Notes: generated by a model not told the origin, from the sequence alone. Shown: positions 17,391-26,466, counted from the stretch's first letter. The stretch: DNA of 64,000 nt from Flavobacterium caseinilyticum (GCF_004349085.1 NZ_SMFM01000003.1:62001-126000); one strand, 5' to 3'. Translations and numbers: made by a program.

Positions 17391-17423
17391 TAAAAGAAAT
17401 TACGAATAATTAAATATATAAGT

Positions 17424-18170
17424 ATGAAAATATTAGTTTGCATCAGTCACGTTCCTGATACTACTTCAAAAATTAACTTTGTCAACGGCGATTCTGAATT
17501 TGACACCAATGGAGTACAATATGTAATCAATCCTAATGACGAATTTGGTTTAACGCGCGCTATTTGGTTCCAAGAACAACAAGGAGCAACGGTTACTGTT
17601 GTAAATGTTGGAGGACCAGAAACTGAACCTACTTTAAGAAAAGCTTTAGCAATAGGCGCTAACGAAGCAATTCGTGTAAACGCTACTCCTACTGATGGAT
17701 TTTTTGTTGCCAAACAACTTGCTGAAGTAATCAAAAACGGAGGTTACGATGTTATCATTGCCGGAAAAGAATCTTTAGACTACAATGGCGGAATGGTTCC
17801 TGGAATGATAGCCGGAATTTTAGGATACAATTTCCTTAATTCTTGTACAAGTCTTACTGTTGATGGAACAAGCGTAAAAGCTGTTCGCGAAATTGACGGT
17901 GGAAAAGAAACTGTTGCCACTACTTTACCATTAATCATCGGTGGACAAAAAGGATTGGTAGAAGAAAAAGACTTGCGTATTCCTAACATGAGAGGAATCA
18001 TGACTGCAAGAACAAAAGCATTGACAATTCTGGAGCCAGTTGACGCTACTGTAAATACAAAAGCAGTAAAGTTTGAAAAACCAGCTCCTAAATCAGCCGT
18101 GAAATTAATAGCTGCTGACAATTTAGATGAATTAATCAATTTATTACACAACGAAGCTAAAGTAATATAA
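17424..18170 (+). CDS. etfB: Electron transfer flavoprotein subunit beta
   Basis: Forms a heterodimer with EtfA that carries electrons from acyl-CoA and related dehydrogenases to the respiratory chain. The 248-residue protein starts MKILVCISHVPDTTSKI and has the EtfB signature region from VREIDGGKETVATTLP through GQKGLVEEKDLRIPNMRGIM, then the C-terminal arm that wraps the alpha subunit. etfA follows 83 bases later on the same strand; the gap is filled by an AT-rich inverted repeat. Expressed from a promoter near 17383. Confidence 0.96.
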   Translation: MKILVCISHVPDTTSKINFVNGDSEFDTNGVQYVINPNDEFGLTRAIWFQEQQGATVTVVNVGGPETEPTLRKALAIGANEAIRVNATPTDGFFVAKQLAEVIKNGGYDVIIAGKESLDYNGGMVPGMIAGILGYNFLNSCTSLTVDGTSVKAVREIDGGKETVATTLPLIIGGQKGLVEEKDLRIPNMRGIMTARTKALTILEPVDATVNTKAVKFEKPAPKSAVKLIAADNLDELINLLHNEAKVI

Positions 18171-18245
18171 TTTTAAATTATGAATTTTAAATTGTGAATT
18201 AACGTTCTCAAATACATTTAAAATTTATAATTCAACATTTAAAAT
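18170..18245. repeat. AT-rich inverted repeat between etfB and etfA
   Basis: Arms of 24 bases (18170-18193 and 18222-18245) match at 21 of 24 positions and frame a 28-base spacer (GAATTAACGTTCTC...). The left arm begins at the last base of the etfB stop codon. It may be a palindromic repeat insertion or an mRNA-stability/processing element. Confidence 0.7.
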
Positions 18246-18253
18246 AAAAAAAC

Positions 18254-19222
18254 ATGTCAATATTAATATACGCGGAATACGCAGAAGGAAAATTTAAAAA
18301 AGTAGCATTCGAATTGGCTTCGTATGCAAAAAAAGTAGCCGAAAGTTTAGGAACTACCGTTACTGCTGTAACAGTAAATGCTGGAGACGTTTCGGAATTA
18401 TCAAAATACGGAGTAGATAAAGTTTTAAAAGTAAACAACGATAAATTATCGGGATTTACTGCAAAAGCATATGCTGATGTAATCAAACAAGCGGCTCAAA
18501 AAGAAAACGTAAAATTAGTTTTACTTTCTTCAACTACAGATAGTATTTATCTTTCTTCACTTGTTTCAGTTGCTTTAGAAGCTGGTTATGCATCAAATGT
18601 GGTTGGATTACCGGTTTCAACGTCGCCTTTTCAAGTTAAAAGAAATGCTTTTTCAAACAAAGCGTTCAATATTACTGAAATCGCAACAGACGTAAAAGTT
18701 CTTGGACTTGCAAAAAACTCTTATGGGATTTTTGAAACGCCTTCAACATTAACGGAAGAAGATTTTAACCCAACTATTGGAGACAATGATTTTGGTGTGA
18801 AAGTAGAATCAGTTGAAAAAGTTTCCGGAAAAGTTTCCATTGCTGATGCTGATATTGTTGTTTCAGCTGGTCGTGGATTAAAAGGTCCTGAAAACTGGGC
18901 AATGGTAGAAGAATTGGCAACCGTTCTTGGAGCGGCAACCGCTTGCTCAAAACCAGTTTCTGATTTAGGATGGAGACCTCACGGAGAACACGTAGGACAA
19001 ACTGGAAAACCGGTAGCTACAAATCTTTATATTGCCATTGGAATTTCTGGAGCAATACAACACATTGCTGGAATCAACTCTTCTAAAGTAAAAGTTGTGA
19101 TCAACAGTGATCCGGAAGCACCATTTTTCAAAGTGGCTGATTACGGAATTGTAGGCGATGCATTTGAAATTATTCCACAATTAATTGAAAAATTCAAAAC
19201 TTTCAAAGCTCAGAATTCATAA
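18254..19222 (+). CDS. etfA: Electron transfer flavoprotein subunit alpha
   Basis: 322 residues; binds the FAD of the ETF dimer. The C-terminal FAD domain is clear: VVSAGRGLKGPENW, AATACSKPVSDLGW, HVGQTGKPVATNLYIAIGIS, GAIQHIAGINSSK and INSDPEAPFFKVADYGIVGD. The N-terminal domain (MSILIYAEYAEGKFKK) packs against EtfB. Cytoplasmic. It is the second gene of the etfBA unit and is followed by a long-looped terminator hairpin at 19244-19300. Confidence 0.96.
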   Translation: MSILIYAEYAEGKFKKVAFELASYAKKVAESLGTTVTAVTVNAGDVSELSKYGVDKVLKVNNDKLSGFTAKAYADVIKQAAQKENVKLVLLSSTTDSIYLSSLVSVALEAGYASNVVGLPVSTSPFQVKRNAFSNKAFNITEIATDVKVLGLAKNSYGIFETPSTLTEEDFNPTIGDNDFGVKVESVEKVSGKVSIADADIVVSAGRGLKGPENWAMVEELATVLGAATACSKPVSDLGWRPHGEHVGQTGKPVATNLYIAIGISGAIQHIAGINSSKVKVVINSDPEAPFFKVADYGIVGDAFEIIPQLIEKFKTFKAQNS

Positions 19223-19243
19223 ATTATAGCATACCATTAATTT

Positions 19244-19300
19244 AAATGCTACTTAAAAACAAGATATTTGTATCTTTGCTTTTAAGTAGCATTTCTTTTT
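19244..19300 (+). terminator. etfA terminator with a promoter-like sequence in its loop
   Basis: AAATGCTACTTAAAA (19244-19258) and TTTTAAGTAGCATTT (19280-19294) are perfect 15-base arms, followed by CTTTTTT. The 21-base loop holds TATCTTTG (19271-19278), a good -7 box for the downstream nuclease gene. Confidence 0.8.
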
Positions 19301-19360
19301 TGAAATTGCTGCTTAATTTTTATCAAAAAAAGTACTTTGTACTTTCCCATAACAACAATT

Positions 19361-19990
19361 ATGAGCTTAGTTAAATTATCCATAAAAGGAATTTCATACA
19401 GTCAAACTCAAAACGGAGCCTACGCTTTGATCTTGAATGAGGTTGACGGCGAAAGAAAATTACCCATTGTCATTGGTGCTTTTGAAGCCCAATCCATCGC
19501 CATTGCCTTGGAAAAAGAAATAAAACCACCACGTCCTTTGACCCATGATTTATTCAAAAACTTCGCAGAACGTTTTGATATAGTAGTCAAACAAGTAATT
19601 ATTCATAAATTAGTTGACGGTGTTTTTTATTCAAGTATCATTTGCGAAAGGGATAAAATCGAAGAAATTATTGATGCCAGAACTTCAGACGCCATTGCTT
19701 TAGCATTGCGTTTTAATGCTCCCATTTTTACTTACAAAAACATCTTGGACAAGGCCGGAATTTATTTGAAGTCAAATCCTTTAGATCCAAATAAAGATTC
19801 GCAGGAAATTGATGATGTACTTTCTAATCCTGACACTTTTGGACGAGAAGAAGAAAGCAATCAATCTGGAGAAACCTATTCGAAACACAGTTTACAGGAA
19901 TTGAATGAATTATTAGATCAAGCCGTTTCCCATGAAGATTATGAGAAAGCCGCAAAGATCAGAGATGAGATTTCAAAAAGAGAATCGTAA
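19361..19990 (+). CDS. Bifunctional nuclease family protein with C-terminal UVR domain
   Basis: 209 residues from the ATG at 19361 (MSLVKLSIKGISYSQTQNG); an in-frame start at 19337 would add only eight residues without similarity. The N-terminal ~140 residues are the bifunctional nuclease (DUF151) domain: LPIVIGAFEAQSIAIALE, RPLTHDLFKN, DARTSDAIALALRFNAPIF. The last ~35 residues (LQELNELLDQAVSHEDYEKA...) form a UvrB/UvrC-type coiled hairpin. Plant and bacterial relatives have nuclease activity; the physiological role here is uncertain. Probably its own transcription unit, with a possible promoter in the loop of the etfA terminator. Confidence 0.92.
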   Translation: MSLVKLSIKGISYSQTQNGAYALILNEVDGERKLPIVIGAFEAQSIAIALEKEIKPPRPLTHDLFKNFAERFDIVVKQVIIHKLVDGVFYSSIICERDKIEEIIDARTSDAIALALRFNAPIFTYKNILDKAGIYLKSNPLDPNKDSQEIDDVLSNPDTFGREEESNQSGETYSKHSLQELNELLDQAVSHEDYEKAAKIRDEISKRES

Positions 19991-20113
19991 ATCTTGAATA
20001 TAAATATTGTAATTCTATGATTAAATAAACTATTATCTATCAAACAAATTCAGGGGTATTTAATGGTGTACTTTTTAAAATATTTTTATTGACAACAGTT
20101 ATAAAACTAATCT

Positions 20114-21397
20114 ATGAAAAAAAAATTCACCCTTTTTGTCGTATCCTTATTTATTTCTAATGTCGTCTTTTCACAAGATTATTATTTACACTGCGGAAAA
20201 ATTCTAAACACTCAATCCGGCAAAGAGTTATCCAACCAAACCATAGTTGTCTCTAAAAACAAAATCACAAAAATACAAGATGGGTTTGTATCTAAAGCCA
20301 CACCCGCGGACATTGAAATAGACCTAAAAAACAAATACGTATTACCTGGTCTTATCGATTTACATGTGCATATTGAAGGAGAACACGACACCAAAAGTTA
20401 CATGTCAAAATATTTAGACAATGAGGCAGACGTTGCTTTTCAAGCGGTTCGCTGTGCCGAAATCACGCTTTTAGCCGGATTTACAACCGTTCGTGATTTA
20501 GGAGGAACAGGAGTTAATATTTCCATAAGAAATGCTATTAATAAAGGTATCGTAAAAGGTCCAAGAATATATACTGCAGGAAAATCGATTGCCACAACAG
20601 GCGGACATGCGGATCCCACTAACGGAAGCAATAGAAAACTTGTAGGCGATCCAGGTCCGCATGAAGGCGTAATCAATTCTCCGGAAGAAGCAGTTAAAGC
20701 GGTACGAGAACGTTATAAAGAAGGCGCTGATGTTATTAAAATTACAGCTACAGGCGGTGTTTTAAGCGTTGCCAAAAGCGGCAAAAATCCTCAGTTTACT
20801 TTAGACGAAATCAGGGCTATTACAGCAACTGCCAAAGATTACAACATGCTTACTGCCGCGCATGCCCACGGTGACGAAGGAATGCAAAGAGCCATATTAG
20901 GCGGTATAAAAACCATTGAACACGGCACCTTTATGAGCGAAGAGACAATGGAATTAATGAAAAAATACGATACGTATTTAGTCCCAACCTTGACCGCTGG
21001 AAAAGAGGTAGAAAAAAATGCGGAAATTAATGGCTTTTATCCTGAAATAGTAGTTCCAAAGGCCAGAGAAGTTGGCCCACAATTGAAAGCTACTTTTGCA
21101 AAAGCATACAAAAAAGGAGTGAAAATTGCTTTTGGAACCGATGCAGGAGTTTTTGCTCATGGTACAAATGCAAAAGAATTTGGCTACATGGTTGAAGCCG
21201 GAATGCCCGCTTTAGCCGCGATACAATCTGCAACAATAACTAATGCCATGTTATTAGGAATTGGAAATGAAGTAGGTCAAATAAAAGAAAACTTTTTGGC
21301 AGACATTATTGCTGTTAATGAAAACCCTTTGAATACTATCAAAACGCTAGAAAAGGTTGTATTTGTAATGAAAGATGGAAAAATATATAAAAACTAA
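20114..21397 (+). CDS. Exported amidohydrolase family protein
   Basis: 427 residues with a signal peptide (MKKKFTLFVVSLFISNVVFSQ). Metal-dependent amidohydrolase signatures are complete: GLIDLHVHIEGE (HxH), the Lys in DVIKITATGG that is carbamylated in binuclear enzymes, TAAHAHGDEG, TIEHGTFM and FGTDAGVF (catalytic Asp). Relatives include imidazolonepropionase-like and Xaa-Pro dipeptidase enzymes; the export signal suggests action on an N-acyl or dipeptide compound in the periplasm. Substrate unknown. thyA begins 34 bases after its stop, so the two may be co-transcribed although unrelated. Confidence 0.92.
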   Translation: MKKKFTLFVVSLFISNVVFSQDYYLHCGKILNTQSGKELSNQTIVVSKNKITKIQDGFVSKATPADIEIDLKNKYVLPGLIDLHVHIEGEHDTKSYMSKYLDNEADVAFQAVRCAEITLLAGFTTVRDLGGTGVNISIRNAINKGIVKGPRIYTAGKSIATTGGHADPTNGSNRKLVGDPGPHEGVINSPEEAVKAVRERYKEGADVIKITATGGVLSVAKSGKNPQFTLDEIRAITATAKDYNMLTAAHAHGDEGMQRAILGGIKTIEHGTFMSEETMELMKKYDTYLVPTLTAGKEVEKNAEINGFYPEIVVPKAREVGPQLKATFAKAYKKGVKIAFGTDAGVFAHGTNAKEFGYMVEAGMPALAAIQSATITNAMLLGIGNEVGQIKENFLADIIAVNENPLNTIKTLEKVVFVMKDGKIYKN

Positions 21398-21430
21398 ACT
21401 TGCCTATCGCAAAATAGAATAAAAGATACA

Positions 21431-22255
21431 ATGAAGCAATATTTAGATTTAGTGCAACACGTTATGGAAAACGGTTGTCAAAAAGGAGATCGTACAGGAA
21501 CAGGAACAAAAAGTGTCTTTGGATACCAAATGCGTTTTGACTTAAACGAAGGTTTCCCGATGGTTACTACCAAAAAACTGCACTTAAAATCTATTATTTA
21601 TGAATTGCTTTGGTTTTTAAAAGGCGATACCAATATCAAATACCTTCAGGAAAACGGCGTTAAAATTTGGGATGCTTGGGCTGATGCCAATGGAGATTTA
21701 GGACCCGTTTATGGACACCAATGGCGCAACTGGAATAGCGAAGAAATTGACCAAATCTCTGAATTGATTAAAGAATTAAAAACCAATCCTAACAGCCGCA
21801 GAATGTTGGTTTCGGCATGGAATCCTTCGGTTCTTCCTGACACTACAAAATCATTTGACGAGAATGTAGCTAACAATAAAGCGGCTTTACCTCCTTGTCA
21901 TGCTTTCTTTCAGTTTTATGTTTCTGATGGTAAATTATCCTGTCAGTTATACCAGCGAAGCGCTGATATTTTCTTAGGCGTTCCTTTTAATATTGCTTCT
22001 TACGCATTACTCACGATGATGATTGCTCAGGTTTGCGACTTGGAACCAGGTGAATTCATTCATACTTTTGGCGACGCACACATTTACAACAATCATTTTG
22101 AACAACTTGAATTGCAATTATCACGTGAACCAAAACCATTGCCAAAAATGATTTTGAATCCAAATATAAAAGACATCTTCGCATTCGATTTTGACGATTT
22201 CACGCTCGAAGGCTACGAACCGCATGCCTTGATAAAAGGAAGTGTTGCGGTATAA
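21431..22255 (+). CDS. thyA: Thymidylate synthase
   Basis: Converts dUMP to dTMP with methylene-tetrahydrofolate. The 274-residue product shows [13 protein letters not shown] near the start (phosphate-binding Arg), [32 protein letters not shown], the catalytic Cys in [12 protein letters not shown], and [16 protein letters not shown]. Full length and intact. Dihydrofolate reductase, which regenerates the folate oxidised here, is encoded about 0.9 kb downstream on the same strand. Ends at a terminator hairpin (22263-22305) that overlaps the 3' end of the opposing gene. Confidence 0.98.
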   Translation: MKQYLDLVQHVMENGCQKGDRTGTGTKSVFGYQMRFDLNEGFPMVTTKKLHLKSIIYELLWFLKGDTNIKYLQENGVKIWDAWADANGDLGPVYGHQWRNWNSEEIDQISELIKELKTNPNSRRMLVSAWNPSVLPDTTKSFDENVANNKAALPPCHAFFQFYVSDGKLSCQLYQRSADIFLGVPFNIASYALLTMMIAQVCDLEPGEFIHTFGDAHIYNNHFEQLELQLSREPKPLPKMILNPNIKDIFAFDFDDFTLEGYEPHALIKGSVAV

Positions 22256-22262
22256 AGCAATA

Positions 22263-22305
22263 AAAAAACGGTGTTTTAGCTAAACTACTAAAACACCGTT
22301 TTCAT
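22263..22305 (+). terminator. Bidirectional terminator overlapping a stop codon
   Basis: AAAACGGTGTTTTAG / CTAAAACACCGTTTT, a 15-bp stem with T runs on both sides. The stop codon and last four codons of the minus-strand gene at 22280-22576 are part of the loop and right arm. Confidence 0.9.
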
Positions 22306-22576
22306 TTCCTGCAAAATCATTCCATTTAAAAGAATCCGCTTCTGGTTCATTAACAAATACTCCGTCGATAACGTATTTGAATTCATAAGCAGCATCTTTA
22401 TTGACGTCGAAAACTCCTTTGAAAGTACCATTTTTTAATTTATTCAAAGCACCATCTTCAAGGCTCCAATTATTGAAATCACCAACAACTGATGCTTGAC
22501 TTGCCTCTTTTGCCGCAACTGAAAAAGTAACTTTACAAACTGGTTTTGTTTTTACAAACTGTTTTTTAATTGCCAT
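22280..22576 (-). CDS. Isoamylase early-set (CBM48/AMPK-type) domain protein
   Basis: 98 residues from ATG 22576 (MAIKKQFVKTKPVCKVTF); the longer upstream frame has no family similarity. It is a single glycogen-binding-like beta-sandwich: VVGDFNNWS is the CBM48/AMPK-beta signature, followed by LKNGTFKGVFDV and YEFKYVIDGVFVNEPEAD. Such stand-alone domains are common in Bacteroidota and have been proposed to bind alpha-glucans, but the function is not established. Transcribed against thyA, with which it shares a terminator hairpin that contains its stop codon. Confidence 0.88.
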   Translation of the reverse strand: MAIKKQFVKTKPVCKVTFSVAAKEASQASVVGDFNNWSLEDGALNKLKNGTFKGVFDVNKDAAYEFKYVIDGVFVNEPEADSFKWNDFAGNENGVLVV

Positions 22577-22814
22577 AACACATTCATTTATAGATTTATG
22601 AAACAAAGTAAATGAAACATATTGAAGTTTCAATAAGCGCTATAAAGATTTAATGGAATACGATAAACAATGTTAATTTTTAATAAATTCAATATTTTAA
22701 ACCACTGTAAATTTACTATTCAAAAATCAGAAAACGTTTTCTCCCAAAATAATCCATATCCAAAACAGTGACTTTACGAAATAAATTTTACCTTTATAAT
22801 CTAAATTTAGATCG

Positions 22815-23147
22815 ATGGAAAAAGAATTACACGAACAATATGAGTACGCGAGAAGAAGAATAAAACAAAAGAAGCGATTGTATTATCATTTTGTTCTTTT
22901 CGTTTTAGGAAGTTTACTATTATTTGTCGCCCATAATTTCCTTGACAGCACAGTTGTTTCTGATTGGTATCTTTGGGTTATTACCATATGGTTATTTTTT
23001 TTTCTGTTACACTTTATTAAAATTTTCATAACTGATCGGTTTATGAATAAAAGCTGGGAAAGAGAACAAATAGATCGTCTAGTCGCTCTACAAAAAAAGA
23101 AAATTGACCAATTGCAGACAGAGTTATCTAACGACGAACTAAAATAA
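22815..23147 (+). CDS. 2TM domain-containing protein
   Basis: 110 residues. A charged N-terminal helix (YEYARRRIKQKKRLYYHF) leads into two hydrophobic helices (about 27-42 and 52-71) and a C-terminal coiled-coil-like tail (QIDRLVALQKKKIDQLQTEL). This is the 2TM-domain architecture, found as a separate protein or fused to LytTR-type sensors in Bacteroidota. Function unknown. folA begins 12 bases after its stop, so the two are likely one operon. Confidence 0.88.
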   Translation: MEKELHEQYEYARRRIKQKKRLYYHFVLFVLGSLLLFVAHNFLDSTVVSDWYLWVITIWLFFFLLHFIKIFITDRFMNKSWEREQIDRLVALQKKKIDQLQTELSNDELK

Positions 23148-23159
23148 TAGTACAAAACT

Positions 23160-23642
23160 ATGATTATAATTATTGCGGCAGCTGCCGAGAATAACGAATT
23201 AGGAAAAGATAATAAAATAGTATGGCATTTGCCAAATGATTACAAAAGATTTAAGTCACTGACTTCTGGCCACCATATTATAATGGGACGGAAGACTTTT
23301 GAGAGCCTCAAAAAACCATTGCCAGACAGGACACATATTATCGTTACAAGACAAAAAGACTATCAAGCGCAAGGTTGTATAATTGTTGACAGTGTTGAAA
23401 AAGCACTGAACGCCTGCCCTGAAGACCAAGATTCATTTATTATAGGAGGTGGCGAAATTTATACTATAGGACTTCCTTATGCTGATAAAATAGAACTTAC
23501 GAGAGTACATTCAGGTTTTGAAGCTGATGCTTTTTTTCCTGAAATTAGTGATACACAATGGAAAATTGAAGCTTCCGAATTTAATGAAAAGGACGAAAAG
23601 CACGAATATGATTATACCTACCTAACTTTCATTAGAAAGTAA
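23160..23642 (+). CDS. folA: Dihydrofolate reductase
   Basis: Reduces dihydrofolate to tetrahydrofolate with NADPH, recycling the cofactor oxidised by ThyA. The 160 residues contain WHLPNDYKRFKSLT (with the catalytic acidic residue), HHIIMGRKTFESL, LPDRTHIIVTRQ, and FIIGGGEIYTIGLPYADKIELTRV, all standard DHFR segments. Length is typical of type I chromosomal enzymes. Downstream of the 2TM gene by 12 bases and ended by a terminator at 23650-23680. Confidence 0.97.
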   Translation: MIIIIAAAAENNELGKDNKIVWHLPNDYKRFKSLTSGHHIIMGRKTFESLKKPLPDRTHIIVTRQKDYQAQGCIIVDSVEKALNACPEDQDSFIIGGGEIYTIGLPYADKIELTRVHSGFEADAFFPEISDTQWKIEASEFNEKDEKHEYDYTYLTFIRK

Positions 23643-23649
23643 AGCAAAA

Positions 23650-23680
23650 AAAACATCCTTTTTACGGGATGTTTTTTTTT
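23650..23680 (+). terminator. Bidirectional terminator after folA
   Basis: AAAACATCC (loop TTTTTAC) GGGATGTTTTTTTTT; between convergent folA and the small membrane protein gene. Confidence 0.85.
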
Positions 23681-23703
23681 AACCATTGATTAAGAGAAAT
23701 GAA

Positions 23704-24021
23704 CTACTCTTGAAAGAGTATTTGATAACATAAAATAAAAATTACAAACACTAGTAATACTCCAGAAATGGAGATTATAATGTTTGATGTTTTTTGAGAA
23801 TACATCTCAAAAAAGCCTTTAATACCAAATACCACGAAGGTACTAAAGACGAAAAAAATTAAAATTTCCAAAAACAAATTTAATCCTAAGAACGTATGTT
23901 GCGCTTTAACTACAGTACTGTTTTGTAAAACGGCACTTTCAAAACAGCTAACAAGAACAAATGAGACAACTAGCGCAAAAAACATCCATTTGATTTGGTT
24001 CATCGACTCTCTTTTAATCAT
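23704..24021 (-). CDS. Small membrane protein, unknown function
   Basis: 105 residues (99 if the Met at 24003 is used). From the second Met it begins like a lipoprotein signal (MNQIKWMFFALVVSFVLVSC), then two further hydrophobic helices (about 47-70 and 80-102). I do not recognise the family. A lipidated protein with two more membrane helices would be odd, so the first segment may simply be a transmembrane helix. Transcribed toward folA. Confidence 0.68.
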   Translation of the reverse strand: MIKRESMNQIKWMFFALVVSFVLVSCFESAVLQNSTVVKAQHTFLGLNLFLEILIFFVFSTFVVFGIKGFFEMYSQKTSNIIISISGVLLVFVIFILCYQILFQE

Positions 24022-24212
24022 TTAATATGGTTATGTTCTGAGTAGCAAATTTGTGTAATTTAAATTGGACTTACAATACCCACTTTTAGTGATATTTCAA
24101 AAAAAATATAATTTTTTAAAATTCAGCAAAACCAATTCAAAATCAATTTTTAAAGTAAAATAAAACTTAACTCAATTTTTTAAAACTCATTTTAAGTTCA
24201 TCAAGTTTGTGT

Positions 24213-24220
24213 TATATTTG
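24213..24220 (+). promoter_or_regulatory. -7 box of the menG promoter
   Basis: TATATTTG ends 15 bases before the menG ATG, implying a very short leader. No clear TTG -33 element. Confidence 0.5.
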
Positions 24221-24234
24221 TACAAACTAAAAAA

Positions 24235-24966
24235 ATGTCAGAAAAGATAACTCCCTATAAAGATTCTGCCTTAGGCAAAAAAGAACAAGTTGCCCAGATG
24301 TTTGATACTATTTCTGGAAATTATGACAATTTGAATCGTGTCATTTCTTTCGGAATTGATATAAAATGGCGTAAAAAGGTGCTGCAAATGGTCGCTAAAT
24401 CAAATCCGAAAATCATCCTCGATATTGCAACGGGAACCGGAGATTTAGCAATTTTGATGGCAGAAACCAATGCTGAAAAAATAATTGGTTTAGATATTTC
24501 AGCCGGAATGCTAGAAGTGGGAGAGAAAAAAATTGCAGCTAAAAATCTTTCCAGTACCATTGAAATGATTTTAGGCGACTCCGAAAACATGCCTTTTGAA
24601 GACAACTACTTTGACGCAATTACTGTTGCTTTTGGTGTTCGTAATTTTGAAACATTAGAAAAAGGGCTAGTTGAAATATTAAGAGTTTTAAAACCAAATG
24701 GCGTTTTTGTAATTTTAGAAACTTCAGTTCCAGATAAAACACCTTACAAACAAGGATATAATTTTTACAGTAAAAACATATTGCCACTCATAGGAAAACT
24801 GTTCTCTAAGGACAATGTTGCTTACGGATATTTATCAGAATCAGCAGCTGCGTTTCCATATGGCGAAGCACTAAACAATATTTTGAGAAAAACTGGGTTT
24901 ATAGATGTGGTAGCTTTACCGCAAACTTTTGGAGTGGCTACCATTTATTCAGCATCTAAAAAATAA
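24235..24966 (+). CDS. menG: Demethylmenaquinone methyltransferase
   Basis: SAM-dependent C-methylation of demethylmenaquinone, the last step of menaquinone synthesis (UbiE/MenG family). 243 residues with [17 protein letters not shown] at the start, the SAM motif [50 protein letters not shown] and the C-terminal [11 protein letters not shown]. Bacteroidota use menaquinone, so menG is the better name than ubiE. Its stop codon is one base before the porT start (TAAcATG), so the two are coupled, an arrangement conserved in Flavobacteriia. Confidence 0.96.
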   Translation: MSEKITPYKDSALGKKEQVAQMFDTISGNYDNLNRVISFGIDIKWRKKVLQMVAKSNPKIILDIATGTGDLAILMAETNAEKIIGLDISAGMLEVGEKKIAAKNLSSTIEMILGDSENMPFEDNYFDAITVAFGVRNFETLEKGLVEILRVLKPNGVFVILETSVPDKTPYKQGYNFYSKNILPLIGKLFSKDNVAYGYLSESAAAFPYGEALNNILRKTGFIDVVALPQTFGVATIYSASKK

Positions 24967-24967
24967 C

Positions 24968-25672
24968 ATGAAAAAAATAATTGTCTTACTTTTTTTTGCA
25001 GTTATCCTCAACGGGTACTCCCAGAAGCCTAAAAATATCTTTAGCAGAGATCCTATTGTCAATTTGGAAAATTTTCAAAAAAAGAAAGTCTATTACGGTT
25101 TTTTTTTAGGTTTCAATTCTTATGATTTTAAAATAGATTATAAAAATGCTGCTCCGGATATTCTTATTGATAAAACTACAGGTTTCAACGTGGGAATTAT
25201 TGGCGATTTAAAATTGCAGGAATATGTCAATCTGCGTTTTGAACCGGGACTCTATTATACGAAAAGAAATTTAAATTTTCCTGATTTCAGCAATAGCGCA
25301 GATGCTCTGCGAGAAGTTAACAGTACGTACCTTCATTTCCCCTTATTACTGAAATTTTCTTCGCTCAGAACTGGCAATATTCGACCATATTTAGTGGGAG
25401 GAATGTCCGCAACGCTAAACTTATCCAGCAATTCTAAATTAATGGATGATAATTTACAGCAACGATTTAGAGTCAAACCATGGACTACAAATTATGAATT
25501 AGGCTTTGGAATTGATATTTTTTCGGAATACTTTATATTTTCACCTTCAATAAGAGGAGTATTTGGATTAAATGATGAATTAATTAGAGATAATGATCCG
25601 AACAGTCCCTGGACCGGCAATATTGAATCGATGAAAACAAGAGCAGTCTTAATTAATTTCTCTTTTCATTAA
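24968..25672 (+). CDS. porT: Type IX secretion system protein PorT
   Basis: Small outer membrane beta-barrel needed for type IX secretion and gliding (called SprT in F. johnsoniae). The 234 residues start at ATG 24968 with a signal peptide (MKKIIVLLFFAVILNGYSQ); an upstream in-frame start would lie inside menG and destroy the signal. Barrel pattern follows: YYGFFLGFNSYDFKIDY, LRFEPGLYYTKRNLNF, YLHFPLLLKFSS, RPYLVGGMSATLNL, and the C-terminal strand ending NFSFH. Location after menG is the conserved flavobacterial context. Confidence 0.88.
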   Translation: MKKIIVLLFFAVILNGYSQKPKNIFSRDPIVNLENFQKKKVYYGFFLGFNSYDFKIDYKNAAPDILIDKTTGFNVGIIGDLKLQEYVNLRFEPGLYYTKRNLNFPDFSNSADALREVNSTYLHFPLLLKFSSLRTGNIRPYLVGGMSATLNLSSNSKLMDDNLQQRFRVKPWTTNYELGFGIDIFSEYFIFSPSIRGVFGLNDELIRDNDPNSPWTGNIESMKTRAVLINFSFH

Positions 25673-25731
25673 AGAATAATTTTGTTGCAGTATTCAATTG
25701 TAATCATGAATCATTTGTAAAAAATCGAATC

Positions 25732-26457
25732 CTAGCCTCGACGAAACTCGCTCAGAACAATAGCGGTAGCAGTGGCTACATTCAAGCTTTCCGTTTTTTG
25801 AAGGTTCCCATAACGAGGAATTGTTAGTCGGTTTTTAACTAAATTTTCCAGTTCTGCTGAAATTCCGTTTGCCTCATTGCCCATTACTATGAGTCCGTGT
25901 TGCGGCAAAGCGGATTTATAGATATTGTCCCCGTCCATGAAAGTTCCGAAAATCGGTAATTTTGTCTTCAGCAGAAATTCTTTCAAATCAACATAATTCA
26001 CATTGACTCTGGCGATGGAACCCATCGTAGCCTGCACCACTTTTGGATTATAAACATCAACCGTTTCCTTTGAACATAATACTTGAGTTATACCAAACCA
26101 GTCACACAAACGCAGAATAGTTCCTAAATTTCCAGGATCTCGGATTGAATCAAGCGCTACAATTAAGTCGGTTTCCAGAATAGGTTTCTCAGTGGGTATT
26201 TTAAAAACTGCCACACACGAATTTGGCGTTGCCAATGCGCTAATTTTCTTTAAATCATTTTCTGTGACAATTGATTTCCTATCGGCTGAAATTTCTTCAA
26301 AATCATACGCTGTGGAGTACAAATGCTCCAATTCAAAATTAGATTCTAATAATTCCTGAATGCCTTTTACACCTTCGGCAAAAAATAATTTATTAGCAAT
26401 TCGATATTTTTTTTGCTGCAAACTCGTTATAAGCTTTATTTGGTTTTTACTAACCAT
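25732..26457 (-). CDS. TrmH/SpoU-family RNA methyltransferase
   Basis: SAM-dependent 2'-O-methyltransferase acting on tRNA or rRNA. 241 residues from ATG 26457 (MVSKNQIKLITSLQQKKYR); upstream extension of the frame would enter the opposing gene. The three SPOUT motifs are present: ALDSIRDPGNLGTILRLCDW (motif 1), IVMGNEANGIS (motif 2) and ESLNVATATAIVLSEFRR (motif 3, knot). An N-terminal RNA-binding substrate domain occupies ~1-95. Target nucleotide unknown. Divergent from the TamL-like gene with only 37 bases between starts. Confidence 0.92.
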   Translation of the reverse strand: MVSKNQIKLITSLQQKKYRIANKLFFAEGVKGIQELLESNFELEHLYSTAYDFEEISADRKSIVTENDLKKISALATPNSCVAVFKIPTEKPILETDLIVALDSIRDPGNLGTILRLCDWFGITQVLCSKETVDVYNPKVVQATMGSIARVNVNYVDLKEFLLKTKLPIFGTFMDGDNIYKSALPQHGLIVMGNEANGISAELENLVKNRLTIPRYGNLQKTESLNVATATAIVLSEFRRG

Positions 26458-26466
26458 AAAATAATG

